DNA of 64,000 nucleotides from Ctenosaura bakeri. Lineage: Eukaryota; Chordata; Lepidosauria; Squamata; Iguanidae. The stretch covers positions 832,471 to 896,470 of the forward strand of contig CAOLHI010000484.1 of NCBI GenBank assembly GCA_948474755.1. Reading direction: 5' to 3'. Positions 24,986-37,559 of the stretch are shown in pieces. The stretch's first letter is position 1. Every line of letters starts with the position of its first letter. The position numbers and the translations under genes were made by a program. Under the pieces are notes generated by a model. That model ran no database searches, was not told the DNA's origin, and worked only from the letters and a program-made list of their open reading frames with translations.

Positions 24986-24989
24986 ACAT

Positions 24990-26190
24990 TTCTTTCCTAA
25001 TTTTCATTTTATGTGAGGACATGAACTCTTTCCTTATGCATGAGCAGCTCATCTACATCTACATTGGAAATATTTGGAAATTTTCATTGAGAGATGTCCC
25101 ATTTCAGATGAGATGGAGCTGGAGAGGAACAGGATGAGATGTAGTAGAACTTCTGGTTTGTTTAAAAAAATCTTTAAAACGTCGGAAATTTTTATGAGTG
25201 TTGAGAAGACAGCTGGATTGAGAAGAATAGAGGACTCCTCCTGCTTGAAGCTGTAATGACTCCTAGTTAGCTGGAGAATAGCTGGGAGTCACTATTGCTT
25301 AAAGCTGTAGGAACACCCATTCCAATACCCTTGCAGTCCATCAGTTATGTTGGTTTCATGCCTTCTGATAGGTAGGAAGTAGGGTGCCTTTTTAATTTGT
25401 CTGTATCTCTGCATTAGAAAGATTCAGGAGAAGTCCAAATCACAGCACAGCTGTTCCAAAGTGGGCCAAATCTCTCTCTCTCTCTCTTTTCCCCTGAACA
25501 AATTGAATTAGGAGATAGCTAGAGACTCAGGACAGAATATTTGCAAAAATTGATACACTTGTCCCAAAGTTGTCCATTGAAAGAAAATGACCCAATGCAA
25601 GGGTGGATAGATCTAGTTTTGTAACTGAATGCTCTAGTTTCTAATCAGCACTTAGAAAAAGTTATTTTTTTCAAATGCATCTCCTACAGTGCCCCAGCCA
25701 ACATGACCCTGGGAAATGGAGTCTACAGAAGCATCCTTTGAAAGGTCTGTTTCCAATCACAGCAGTTTTTTTTTACTGGGACTCTCAAATCTCAGGTTTT
25801 GGAGAAGGGATACAGAAGGAATATATTCCAAGGTGCTTCAAAATGAGGTTGGTCTTTTCTACTTCTTCCTCAGAAGAAGAAAGAATGCAGATCTTTGACA
25901 GAACAAAATATTTATGGAAGTTCATACTCTTTCATATCTACATAATAAACAAAGCAGGGTGACTATGGGTGAAACATAAATATTCACAACTACTGAATAC
26001 CTTTACCCAAAGTGAATAACTAACAATTATGAACAAAAGACAGCACAAATAGATTTAGGAAGAATTCAAATAGACACATAGGGTATTCATATGCAAACTA
26101 GGAAAATTTTCTTTATTTCTAAACTACTTCAAAGTGCTCAAAGCAGAAAATAATACCTTAATAACAAATAAATAAAATATATTTTTAAAA
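24990..26190. other. No recognised gene; (CT)n at 25471-25487
   Basis: AT-rich sequence with one CT microsatellite and no supported feature. Confidence 0.55.
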
Positions 26191-26194
26191 AACC

Positions 26195-27010
26195 CATAAA
26201 ATTTATTTTATTCATTTAAATTATTTGACTTATATCCCATCATTTAAATTATTCTCACAATACGGTCTCCAAAGTGGCTTCCAATGTAAATACAATGTAC
26301 ATGAAGGAATACAACCATCTTCTCATAGGCCTTCATAGAAACTTTGAAACATACACTGTAGTGTCATCTGTGCTTGCCATTTTGCTAAATATTGCCTCAA
26401 TACTTGCCATGAAAAGTACAGGTTTGTATCTAAAGTTCAGAATGAAGAGATTTGAGCACAGTGGTGAGTTGAAACCTTTTGACAATTCAGTATTTTTTCA
26501 ATAAAGATGATTTCATTTAATAGAGAAGAGCAGCTTTAAATCTTCAGAGGCTCACAGATGAAGAAATCATGATACATGCTTTTGCAAGCTCAACATTAGT
26601 TCAACTGGTTAAGCAGAAAAGGTTCATACTGCACCACTGACTTTTGTCAAATTGATGGCGGCTAGATATAATGTCATCCTAACTTAGAAATTCATATGCT
26701 GCCTCTGTATGAACATTATGAATAGAGTACTTAGAAAAGCAATTGAAAAGCAAACTAGTTAACAGTAGGCCAGATATGGAGAATGTGAAACCCTCCAGAA
26801 AATGTTGTTACGATTGCAAATACCATTAACCCTCACCACTGGCTATGCTGGAAATTGCATACCAACAGCATGCTGGCAATTGCAGATCAACATCTGTAGG
26901 ACCAGCACTCACCCTGAAATTAGCATGATGTTTTGTTCCTTGGATTTAAAGCCTGCTTTTATCCCACAATGAGATGCAAGGTGACACAGTAATATTACGC
27001 AAAATAACAA
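26195..27010. repeat. Cluster of old repeat scraps
   Basis: At 26200-26285 and 26945-26990 the plus strand shows TATATCCCATCATTT...CAAAGTGGCTTCCAATG and TTATCCCACAATGAGATGCAAGGTGAC. These resemble the reverse complement of L2-type 3' ends (...AGCCGCCTTGAGTCC...GGGATATAAA). Between them, 26770-26925 has a decayed palindromic repeat (GCTATGCTGGAAATTGCATACC, CAACATCTGTAGGACCAGC). A 76-codon frame at 26274-26504 shows no domain. Confidence 0.4.
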
Positions 27011-27499
27011 AATTAAAATGCAAACCAGAATTGGCTGTTGAAATATAATTTAATTAAAATAATTATAATTTAATTAAAAATACATTTTCAGTTATGGTGC
27101 CTCTCTGTTCATCATAGAACTTTAATGGCAGGAGCAAGCCAGTTGGTTCCTTGGAACTAGAAACAGGACAATCTGTCAGTTTGTCTATCTACTTCATTTC
27201 ATGTTTTATAACCTCTTGTTCTTTCCATTTCAAATGTGAAAAAATCTGCAAAATGAACTGATACAGCCTTTTTTTCCCTATTAACACCGGTCAAATGCAA
27301 TAAGTAGAACCACTTCCAGGATAGTGAGGATTGAGGGGTACTTACTTGCATTAAAGACAAGGAACTGTTGAGATAAAATCTTCCTCCATGGATTTGAACC
27401 TTGGTCTACTGGAATTCTAATCCAACAGAGAAATCACTCACTCTATCTCTTTACTCATGTATTTATAATGAGTTTACACTTTTCAAACTAATGGTGTTG

Positions 27500-27632
27500 C
27501 GATATTATAGTCTATTTAAATTGTGCTTTAACCCTTTTTATCATTATTTTTTAAAGATCTATGTTGTTTTAACCTAATAATAAGCCCCCTTGAGTCCCGT
27601 GTTAGGAGAAAGGTGAGATAATGCATACATAC
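27500..27632 (+). mobile_element. L2-like LINE 3' tail
   Basis: T-rich sequence followed by AATAAGCCCCCTTGAGTCCCGTGTTAGGAG and AAGGTGAGATAATGCATACATAC. This is the usual L2 3' terminal block (GCCGCCCTGAGTCC...GGGGAGAAGGGCGGGATATAAAT) in decayed form. Confidence 0.55.
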
Positions 27633-29237
27633 AGACATGAATAATTTTTGAGTTTTTCCCCATTAGATATTTTTCAAGGGTTGAGTTTTTTTCTACCTTC
27701 AATGTGAAGAAATTTGCCAAGTTTGTGAAATTTTCATCAAAAACAAATCAAAACATTTCCACCCACACTTTACTGGAACCAATGTACTCACAACCTATTT
27801 AAGAGTCAGGATGGAAGATGACTATTCAGAACTTCAAGGTGTTCATTTTCTCCTGAGAGTGACAAAAGAAAGCTATAACAAGAATATTTGCGGAGATGCA
27901 CAGGATTTTGTTTGTTGTAAACATTCATATATTGTCTGTTCTTCTCCCTCTAATGAGTGTATGCTCTGGGGTAAGAAGCTGTGAATTATCTTTTCCTTTT
28001 CAGTTGAAGCTTGTAAGTGTTTAATTTGCTCCTGTATGTTGAGCTGAGATCTTATTAACTAGCACATATGAGAGATTTGTTGTAAAAATCCTGTTGCCAG
28101 AGATTCAATAAAATCCAACTGGTTGAACAAGAAAAATGGAAACAGCCTACAAGCAAGTGTTTTATTTTTTCCATTTATCCCATTGAAAATCCCATTACAA
28201 CTCCAGCTAAACAAACTATTTTCATGCAGCCTGAAAACTAAAATCTACAATGGGCAATTAGTATATGAATGATTTTCTTCGTCAAATCTTGTGTCAGGAA
28301 CCAAGAATAGATTTTGTAGTGTTAAACACATACTAATTTGAACAGTTCAGCAGAGTGGCTTGGACAGTGAACAATAAGAGAAAGGAGACTAGTGAAAAGA
28401 AAGCAATATGAACAAGTCAGATTATACAAAGTGGAGACAGTGGTCAACAAAAGCTATTTTATTGATTAAAGCTGCAGATGGACAAATGTCTAAGGTGGCC
28501 CTTGATACCATTGGCTTAAATCCAGTTGCTAGTTCCCACCTATCATTCAGCAGTTTATTTAATAGGTCTACTCATGCTGGTATTAATGATTTTTACAATT
28601 GTCGTATTTTCTAACAATAGTGATACTCAATTCAGGCAGGTGTTATCTTTTGAAAACATGGTTTGGAGATTCAGGATAAAACTTGTTCATTTATAGATGT
28701 TGTTGGACAAACAATGAGTATACATACTATTGGTGACAATGCCTCAATCATACCATATTAAACTCAAGTTCTGCTCTCTCCCACCTAATCAAATGCTACA
28801 ATAACTTGAGCTTGTCAGATTACTTCAGTGACTCACAGTAAAAAGAGATGTTTTATTTTGTCACAGACAGCTTAGTGGAAGATTTAGGCTCGTAATGCAA
28901 ACATTAGAACTCAATGGTTATAAATTATTGTTGAGGAAGTTACAGAGATGCAAAATTATGTATTTATGCAAAAGCTTTCCTTTAACTAGATTTGCAGGGT
29001 GTTGTGTCCACCAATGAAACTATAAATAGGTTGCTAACTATCAGGACTGCCACTGAGCTCAGTCAGGTGATTCTTTGGAGTCAATGAAATATCACTTAGG
29101 TCCAAATATGTCATTGAAGAAGGGGTTCATTTTACTAAGAAACTGTTTTTGTATAATTACTCATGCTGTAACTTTTCTTTATAAAGCGTATAGCAATTAT
29201 GTGGAAGGACCACGGCTTGCTCAGAAGGCCCCATATT
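27633..29237. other. No recognised feature
   Basis: About 1.6 kb of AT-rich sequence without a supported gene or repeat. Confidence 0.6.
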
Positions 29238-30668
29238 GAATCATAGAATCATAGAATCATGGAAATGTAGAGTTGGAAGAGACCACACGGGCCATCCAGT
29301 CCAACCCCCTGCCATGCAGGAACACCCTCAAAGCACTCCCGACAGATGACCATCAAGCCTCTGCTTAAAAACCTCCAAGGAAGGAGACTCCACTACACTC
29401 TGAGGCAGCATATTCCACTGCCGGACAGCCCTGACTGTCAGGAAATTCTTCCTGAGGTTCAGGTGGAATCTCCTTTCCTGCAGCTTGAATCCATTGCTCC
29501 TTGTCCTGGTCTCTGGAGCAGCAGAAAACAAGCCCTCTCCTTCTTCTACATGGCATCCCTTCAAATACTTAAACATGGCTATCATGTCCCCTCTTAACCT
29601 TCTCTTCCGCAAGCTAAACATCCCCAGCTCTCTAAGTCTATCCCCATAGGGCATGGTTTCCAGGCCTCTCACCATTTTGGTTACCCTCCTCTGGACTTGC
29701 TCCAACTTGTCAATATCCCTCTTGAATTGGGGTGCCCAGAACTGGACACAGTATTCAAGATGGGGTCTAACCAAAGCAGAGTAGAGTGGTACCAGTACCT
29801 CCCTCGATCTAGACACCATACTCCTATTGATGCAGCCAAGAACTGCATTGGCTTTCTTGGCTGCCGCATCACACTGCTGACTCATGTTCAGCTTGTGGTC
29901 TATGAAGACTCCTAGATCCCTTTCACACGTACTGCTATCCAGCCACGTGTCCCCCACCCTATATTTGTGGTTTCCATTTTTTCTACCTAAGTGTAGGACC
30001 TTACACTTCTCTCTGTTGAATTTCATTTTGTTAGCCTTCGCCCAGCTCTCCAATCTATCCAGGTCATTTTGAATTTTGATCCTGTCCTCTGGCGTATTAG
30101 CAACTCCTCCCAGTTTGGTATCATCTGCAAATTTGATGAGCATGCCCTCTATTCCTTCATCCAGGTCATTGATAAAAATATTGAACAGCACTGGGCCTAG
30201 GACAGAACCCTGTGGCACCCCACTAGTCACTTCTCTCCAGGATGAAAAGCAGCCGTTCGTGATCACCCTTTGGGTTCGGTCGGTCAACCAATTACAAATC
30301 CAACTAACAGTAGCCCTGTCCAGCCCACTTTTTACTAGCTTCTTTGCAAGAATGTCATGGGTAACTTTGTCAAAGGCCTTGCTGAAATCAAGGTATGCTA
30401 CATCCACAGCATTCCCTTCATCTATCAAGCTAGTAACTCTATCATAAAAAGAGATAAGATTAGTCTGGCATGACTTATTTTTGAGAAATCCATGCTGACT
30501 TCTCGTGATTACCGCGTTGCTTTCTAAATGATTAGAAACTGACTGCTTAATGATCTGCTCCAGGATCTTTCCGGGTACTGATGTCAGGCTGACTGGGCGA
30601 TAATTGTTTGGGTCCTCTTTTTTCCCTTCTTGAAGATCGGGATTTGTATCTCCAGTTACTGTCACCCT
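29238..30668 (-). mobile_element. CR1 LINE, 5'-truncated, open RT frame
   Basis: The 3' end (plus 29238) carries three CATAGAATC-type octamers. An uninterrupted frame runs from about 30640 to 29328 and encodes CR1 reverse transcriptase from just before motif 2: [31 protein letters not shown], motif A ([12 protein letters not shown]), [20 protein letters not shown], the catalytic [37 protein letters not shown], and the C-terminal [21 protein letters not shown]. The 5' half (endonuclease) is missing. A one-base deletion near 30630 shifts the frame before GKKEDPNN, where CR1 normally reads FKKGKKEDP. The open frame suggests a fairly recent insertion. CR1 usually makes no target duplication; none is seen. 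Confidence 0.95.
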
Positions 30669-30674
30669 CATTTT

Positions 30675-30823
30675 CTGGGGTCCTAGGGGTCCCAGTCACC
30701 AAATTAGTTATTTTGAGTTCAGGAAAGTCCCAGTCACCGAATTAGTTAATTTGCCCAAGTTTCTGGGGGTCCTGGTCACCAAATCAATGATTTTAACTTC
30801 AGGAGGGTCCTGGTCACCAGATA
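30675..30823 (-). repeat. ERV leader with tandem PBS-like units
   Basis: Directly after the 3' end of LTR copy D the minus strand reads TATCTGGTGACCAGGACCC. The core TTTGGTGACYRGGACC then recurs every 35-45 bases, four times in all (plus positions roughly 30812, 30770, 30728 and 30690). The first 8 bases, TGGTGACC, match the primer-binding sites of retroviruses primed by tRNA-Trp, but the following bases match less well. The leader is cut off at the CR1. Confidence 0.6.
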
Positions 30824-31695
30824 TGTTGCCAGCGTTTCCAGGGGTCCCGGTCATTGCCCAAGTTCCATGGGATCCTTCAAAGGATTCCTAGTCTGACCCC
30901 AATTTTAAGGGGGTTTCCAAGTTACACCAAGCACATGCCCAGCACACCAGAGAGTTAGGGTAACCTAGCGAGACCTTGTACCCAGCTTTTACAGGGTCAG
31001 GCCGAGTCAAGACTCAGACAAAATAAATTTATAATTATTTTCTTTATTTAAAACCTAAGCCACAGTGCATTTATGCACTCACTCACAGAGACCTGAGAAA
31101 AATAAAGAGAGGAAAATTGATAGGGGATTTAAAGAGGGATATCAGCGGAATACTACACCTGATCCTGTAGTCCAGAAAGCCGAAATAGAGCCAGAGAGTC
31201 GGGAGCAGTGAATGTCAGCACATGGAGGCTGAGGGGAAGGCTTTGGCCAACAGAGCGGCAGCAGGACGGGGAGGATGCCGAGAGCGATCTGAGGAAGCGC
31301 TCAAAATCAGGGGGTCTTATAGGGGAAAATGTACCTGGAGGCTAACCGTTTCCCAGGGAGAGCAATAGATTCTCAAGCAGAGGCAAAGCCTCTGGAAGGT
31401 CAGTGCTTGACTTGATGGGTTTTAGTCAGAATTGTCCATAGCCCAGACAGTATGTAAATGAGGAGCGCTTGACAGTTGTGAAGTCAGACACGCTAATCCT
31501 GTCAAGCTGACAGTTCGGGGCTGAGAATTCTTTTATGTGGTAGATGACTAAGTGTGTCTGGAGGGCTCCTAAGGCTACATGACAGATTAATTTACTGGCC
31601 AGACCTGGATTTTCCTAATTGCGGCTGTTCGACTGTGCCTGCCTACGTGCGCTTCCAGTGACCCTGTCAGACACTTGGAATGATTTTTAATATTA
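30824..31695 (-). mobile_element. ERV-like LTR copy D (5' LTR of a truncated element)
   Basis: About 872 bp on the minus strand, from TAATATTA (31695) to CTGGCAACA (30824). It shares with copies A-C the U3 block ending in TATA-like CTTATAGG (near 31315), AATAAA (TTTATT on plus, 31043-31048), GGCCTGACCCTGTAAAAGCTGG and the U5 end. Unlike the others it is followed by leader sequence, so it is the 5' LTR of an element whose body is lost where the CR1 begins. No gag, pol or env remains. Confidence 0.8.
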
Positions 31696-31905
31696 AACAC
31701 ATGGAGATATCAATATGTTTTTTAGCTGATTTTATTACTATTAAATTGTAGACCTCAGGCTCGGGCTCAATGATCCCATCTAACATGGTTTGGAATGAGG
31801 AATGTGTGTGTTTCCAAATGTTCCTGCAAGCCCCACAAACCCTAGTCAGATAGCCAATGAGGATGAGATTTGCAGTCCAGCAACATCTGGGAGCCATGCA
31901 TTCTT
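31696..31905 (-). repeat. Palindromic hAT-like repeat fragment
   Basis: CCAAATGTTCCTGCAAGCCC, then AGATAGCCAATGAGGATGAGATTTGCAGTCCAGCAACATCTGGGAGCC, which is the right arm of the common reptile repeat (GGGAGTTGTAGTCCAACAACATCTGG). The left arm is poor. Confidence 0.45.
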
Positions 31906-33285
31906 TATGTCTGGCAAAAGGCAAAATGGATGAATAGTCTAATGTAGCATAAAGGGGTGCTATGTATTCTTAAAAGTTCATATAACATTCTTTGGCTCTT
32001 TCAGTCCAGAAGCTGTTGGATACTTCTGCAGTACAGCATTAAACAATCCAAGATCATTCCTGGACAAGAGAGGAGCTCTACCTAACAGATGCTTGATATC
32101 ATTTTGTCTCCTTTTGGGCCAGAAAGAAATCTGTGGCTATTGACTGAACAAATGGCAGATAAGGACTTGAGGTTATAGCCATGAACTCCTGAGGAAGGTT
32201 TATAGAACATGAGGAATTCTGAAAGATGAATTTGCTAAATAGACTGAATGTGTGTCAATAGCACTTTTGTTTGACAGACAAACTTCCTTCACCTTCAGTC
32301 AGAACTAGTTTAATATATTTCTCAGGGACTGTTCTGAAAAAAACAAGCTGTTTTATGAGAGTTTACTCCTGGCCTTTAGTGTTTATTTTATTTTTCCATT
32401 AGTTAAACTTTCCCCCTCACAACGATCAGCAAAATACTGTTCCCAGGATAATTATAACAAGAATACTAAAAAAAAAAAAAAAAAGCAGTTGAAGCCAAGC
32501 AATAACAGACTAGTTTTATATCAAAACCAGTGATGAGCTGCATTATATAGCCCTGAGATTTTCATAGGTTTCGGGGATGAGGTTAAACCCTGAAGGTGTA
32601 TTAATTGACTTTAGTATTAAAGTAGGAGAAAATTTTCTTTTCTTTTCTTTTTTAAGGAAAGCATCCCTGGGACCTTCCATAGTATTACATAGGTATAATG
32701 CTGTTTATTATCACTTTCATGGAGCACTCTGCTTAGGAATATCACTAAGCTCCCAAGCTACCATTTGAAAAAGCACTAGTGTTTTGCCTTTTGGAAACAA
32801 ACAAATGAAAGAAAATAATGGCTACCTAACTTTGAATATAAGTACATCCATCCAAGCCTTTTGGAATTCCTTCCCTCACCTATCCCTAAAGTCACTCCAT
32901 TTGCAATGGAAATATGGTTCTATGGAACTGCTGGGAAATATATTAAATCAATCTCTTCTTTATCATGTTGTTCCCCAGGAAGTGTGGTTTGGTCTCACCT
33001 GCCCTTCATCCATTTCATAGGATCAACCACTCTGTATCCTTTTTGACTTTGGTCTAAGGTATAGATATGAAGTGCATGGAAAATAGTTCTTGCTGGACCT
33101 CTGGAAAGTTCCGTGCTTATTGTGCTGTTAGCAGTTTTCTTAAAGGAAATTAAAGTCATCTGAACCCTTATAAAGATAAACAATGATTATAGTGCATTAG
33201 ATCCTTTCTCACTGAAAGAGTCAGCTATACTCCTTAGACACAAGAGCTTTTATCTGATTCCCTGTTCTTTGGCTTTTCCAAGGTT
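31906..33285. other. No recognised gene; A-run at 32468-32484
   Basis: AT-rich sequence. The overlapping frames at 32784-33046 show no domain. Confidence 0.55.
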
Positions 33286-33287
33286 TA

Positions 33288-33415
33288 GGACAGGGATAGG
33301 GAATGCTGACCCACCAGATTCTGTTGGACTGCAACTCCAATCAGCTAGCATAGAAAATGATGCAAGCCAATGGAAATTTCAATTCAACAACATTGGAAGC
33401 TTCACTGATGTACCT
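33288..33415 (+). repeat. hAT-like palindromic repeat
   Basis: CAGGGATAGGGAATGCTGACCCACCAGATTCTGTTGGACTGCAACTCCAATCAGCTAGCATAG and a decayed complementary arm. This is the CAGGG-started repeat with the TTGGACTACAACTCCCATCA core seen across reptile genomes. Confidence 0.55.
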
Positions 33416-34085
33416 GTGGCCTAGGAGATTCAGGTGTTATAGAGGACTCATCTTTTGTATGCAATAATAGTCCACTTTTTCTAACTGGGGGTGAGGGGAT
33501 AGGAAAAGGTACTGGGGACTCCTTCACAAGCCAGACCAGCCTGAGCACTGATGTTCATTTGCATGTTCATTTGTATTCTTAGCACTAGGAATACTGGTAA
33601 TATTTGCAGACTTTCTATGAAAATCTTTTATGGGAGAACTAATTCTCATATAGGTTCTTTCTCTTTTATACTATATCAAGCAAAGTTGATACATGGAAAT
33701 AAGAATTATCTTGATAAGTCAGATCAAGATCTATCAGATCAGTGAGCAGGAATAACAATGGGACTCCCCAGTGCATTGTTTTTCCCCTAGTTAGGAAGAT
33801 GAAGGGTGTGGGAAGAAATCTCCTTCTACCAATTACAGGGGCATGAATATGGGAGTTAGAAGGGAGACTTTCCCAGATTCTCTGCAGGCCAGATGTGGAA
33901 TCTCTACAGGCCAGACTAGGCCTGAGGGTTGAAGGTTACCCTAACTACTCCAGCCTACTCCTTCTATTCCCAGCATCATCAACCAAATGTGAAGGGCATT
34001 CATAAAGGCATCAGGCACGTGAAGTTTATCATGTAGCTCCCAGTTCTCAGATTAACATAACTGGAGAAAATACATGGCTTCAGTC
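33416..34085. other. No recognised feature
   Basis: AT-rich sequence without a supported gene or repeat. Confidence 0.55.
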
Positions 34086-34088
34086 TTA

Positions 34089-34289
34089 GGCCATTTCCGC
34101 ACTGCACTGTTATGGTGCTATTATTCCACTTCAACATCTTATGGAATCCTGAGGTTTGTAGCTTAGGGAGGGGCCTTTAGAATTCTCACCCAGAATGCTC
34201 TTTGGCCTCAGTCAACTACAAGCTCCATAGTTCCACAGGATGTTGAAAGTGGAATAATAGCACTATAACAGTGTAGGGTGGAAATGGCC
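34089..34289. mobile_element. Short palindromic MITE (GGCCATTTCC family)
   Basis: 201 bp with complementary arms: GGCCATTTCCGCACTGCACTG at the left and its inverse (CAGTGTAGGGTGGAAATGGCC) at the right, continuing through GCTATTATTCCACTTTCAACATC-like stretches. Flanks are TTA and TCA; an imperfect longer match (TCAGTCTTA / TCAGTCTAG) also exists. Confidence 0.85.
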
Positions 34290-35035
34290 TCAGTCTAGGG
34301 CATATTTACCATTGGAATGAAAAGGGCATTATCTTGCCTGTCTAGCCAGTGGGGACCTCCTATTGCCTTCAGGGTCTCCCTGTGTAGACCTTCCCTGAGA
34401 GAAAAAATAACAATGGTGGCCATGCTCATGGGAGACATTTGTACTTCCTGTCTTAGTTCCATGTCTTTCCATGCACCTAAGTTATTAATAAACCAGACTG
34501 CAGGATAAAACGTATAGCTTCATCTGTATCAGTTATTTCCACAGTGTGTCCTGAGAAACACAGTGTGTTTCTGAAATATGGGCTTTCCAGCACTGCTGAT
34601 CATTCTGCAAAATAGTCATAGAAACCTTTGGCCTTCTAGATATTTTGGCCTACAACTTGGATTAACTCTACCAAACTTGGCCAATGGTAAAGGACTTTAA
34701 TGGTGATAAGCCAAAAAATCTGCAAGACTAGAATTCTTTATATCTGCTGTTAAAAAAATGTAGCCATAGGGAAATATCGGCTACAGTCATTGTTGGACTC
34801 TCAGGTTATGGTGATATCAAGTGTTAAGGCATCACAAGCTGAGCAAACTCAGGCTGTGTCATAGAGCACCTCGTAGAAATCTCTGCAACAGGAACACTTG
34901 TTCAGGTATTCAAAGAGGGAGGAGTTAAACACAGTTTTCACATGAAAACTGACATGAAAAAGGGCCTCTTTTACGTATGGAGGGTCTCCACTTGACCCTA
35001 AACTAAGAGTATACGGAGTTCTGGCTTTCATTTAG
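34290..35035. other. No recognised feature
   Basis: AT-rich sequence between two MITEs. A weak GGCCTACAACTTGG / GGCCAATGG block near 34630-34690 may be another hAT-like scrap. Confidence 0.5.
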
Positions 35036-35237
35036 GGCCTTTTTGCACTAGACTGTTATAGCACTGTTATTCCACTTTCAAGATCCTGTGGAAAATTCTG
35101 GGGTTTGTAGTTTGCTGAGGCCAAAGAGCTCTCTGGCTGAGAATTCTAAAGGCCCCTCCCTAAACTTCATGTCCCAGGCTTCCATAGGATGCTGAAAGTG
35201 GAATAATAGCACTATAACAGTGTAGTGCGGAAAGGCC
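35036..35237. mobile_element. Short palindromic MITE (GGCCATTTCC family)
   Basis: Same family as 34089-34289: arms GCACTAGACTGTTATAGCACTGTTATTCCACTTTC and the inverse, around a loop containing GGGGTTTGTAGTTTGCTGAGG and GAATTCTAAAGGCCCCTCCC. The immediate 3-bp flanks do not match. Confidence 0.85.
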
Positions 35238-37556
35238 TGAAGACTTGCTGTGCATAGAGGAGGCTCTTCTGTTCAGAACCATCACTTTTCAGAAAACAAA
35301 GAGATAATGGTGGTGGTGGGGACATTAGCATATTCGGTTGCCCCAGGTAGGTATACTGTAGCAAATGTAAAATGATTCCTTGGCAAACTGGTCAGTTTGG
35401 AATGTGTTCTGATATGCTACATATCTCAGAAAAACCATACTGGTATGTGTATAAATAAGAAAAAAGAAATATTTGCATAAGTTTGAGAAATAAAGTGACA
35501 AGTTTAAGAATACAGCTGCAGTACTAACATAATCGTAGGAAAGAATTGTAGTTGGATACGGGTTATTAATTTACATTGCTTGGGAAAATGAATATTCTCA
35601 AATGACTGAAGATAGTCATTCTGTGCTGAAATATTTTAGAACTGTTCATCCTGTTTCTTTCCAATATGGATGGGTTTGCCTCCCATTTTGCTTCATTTAT
35701 TTCAATTCAATTATGCTTGAATAATATACATTAATCTTAAAGAAAGATGTTTCTGTATACAGGAACCAGTCAATATATGATAAACATCTTCTACAATGTT
35801 CATGAGTTTTAATTAGAAGACTGAATTTCTTTTCTGAAGTAATATTGGATTTTATACATTATTTATAAAAAAATTAACTGGACAATAGAATGAAAGAAGT
35901 TTGAGATTCAGGCTGCGGATTAATTTTCCCTGACTTGAAGAAAGCATAGAGTTACATTATAAAAAGCTGTGGATACTGTTCAGTTTAATTTTGAATCCTT
36001 ATTTGTTCTTTTTTTATTTTTAAAAGGGTTATTTGAACAAAGAAAGACTGTTTGAAAAAGAAAGATTGATGCCTTTCTTTAATCTATTTTTATTTAATCA
36101 ATTCTTCCTGATATAGAACTGAGGTGCCTGCTTGTATAAGTATGCTGTCTCTGTCATAGCTGTGAAGGTGAGAAATTGAACTCTCTAACCTCAATCTTAT
36201 TATCATACCTTACTGGAGGATACCCACTGAATTTATTGTCTTTGTGATAAATCATCAATCAACAATTGATTCAATGGATCTATTTTAGTTGGGGCTAACC
36301 AGTAGGATTCCAGCCTCTACCACAATCTGCTTCAGAGGATTTTAGTATTAAAAAAGACATTGGCTAGGAAAGTACCAGGGATAATCCACATCAGTTAGAA
36401 TGCTGCAATTTTAAAGCTGCAGTGTGCAGATAGCAGAAAAGAATTCACATACTAACTTGCTGCAGGAAAGTTAGCCATGTAGGAACCTAGAACAAAACAA
36501 CATCTTTCTTTAACCTACCTCCCAATCTTGTTGTGAAGAAACATGGGTTGGACATTATAATAGCCAAAAGTTACTATTGTACTTATATCCTGTTTGTTGA
36601 CTTCCTGTAAAAATCTTGATTGACCTCTATGGGAACTGGATGCTGCATTGAATAGGTCTGATCTAGAATGGGTTTTCTTATGGTCTTAATTTTTAGTTGT
36701 GGCCTAAGGAACAGAACTGATTTTTTTCTTTTAAAAAAACTGTTATAAAACACTGAAATCTCAGCAGTTTTTATCATTTGTTCAGAATGAACACATTTAG
36801 AAAGAAGAAAGAACATCCTGCCTCTTTTAATCTCTGCTACTCAAACACTGAGGAAAAAAGGCTTATATTGTCTTGATTGTGTACAGAGCACTGGGAGTAA
36901 TTTGACTTCTTATACAACCTCTGTATCAGGTGTTTTTTTTTTTATGAAAGTGGTGATAAAAGCAACATTGTACCTTGAAACAGCGAAGCAGAGATGAAGT
37001 CTGTAAAGTGAGAACAAATGCTGTGCTGCTTGTAGAGGGATATATGAGGCCAAATTGGTTGGATGCCTGTTTCTGTCGTTTTCCACAAAGGCCGTTCTTT
37101 TTCCGCAGAGAGAATGAAGCACTTATTTCCTTAACTCACTGCTGATTTTTCAAATAGGACAAGGAGGTTCTTGATGTGCACAAGGCTCTTGATGCGCACT
37201 GACAGAAGCATTTGAAATAATGAAGCTGTTCAATAAAGCAGAATATGAAGAACATTCACATGAGATCCCATGTGCATGAAAAGTAAACAGGAAATTTTGA
37301 CAATGGCAGAACCATGCAGATAGGAAGGGTAACACAAAAGAGTAACAGAAAAGTATGGATTATAGAAATATAATTATTTAGTTGGTCATTATATTTTCCT
37401 TCAAGGTGCTCCAGATGGCAAGGTTGTCATGAAACTCAGTGGTTTGAATGTAGGAGCTCTATATTTAAGTATCTGTTCTTGCATGAAACAAACTGGATAG
37501 CTTTGGACAAGTCATTAGCTCTCTATTTAAATCATCTTATTGGGTCACTGTGAAAC
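35238..37556. other. No recognised feature
   Basis: About 2.3 kb of AT-rich sequence. Short frames on both strands show no domain. Confidence 0.6.
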
Positions 37557-37559
37557 AAA

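Noticed and set aside
34081..34297. 8-9-bp target duplication suggesting a hAT origin for the short MITE
   Set aside because: The imperfect TCAGTCTTA/TCAGTCTAG match is not seen at other copies, whereas exact 3-bp duplications occur at seven elements with the same GGCC termini.
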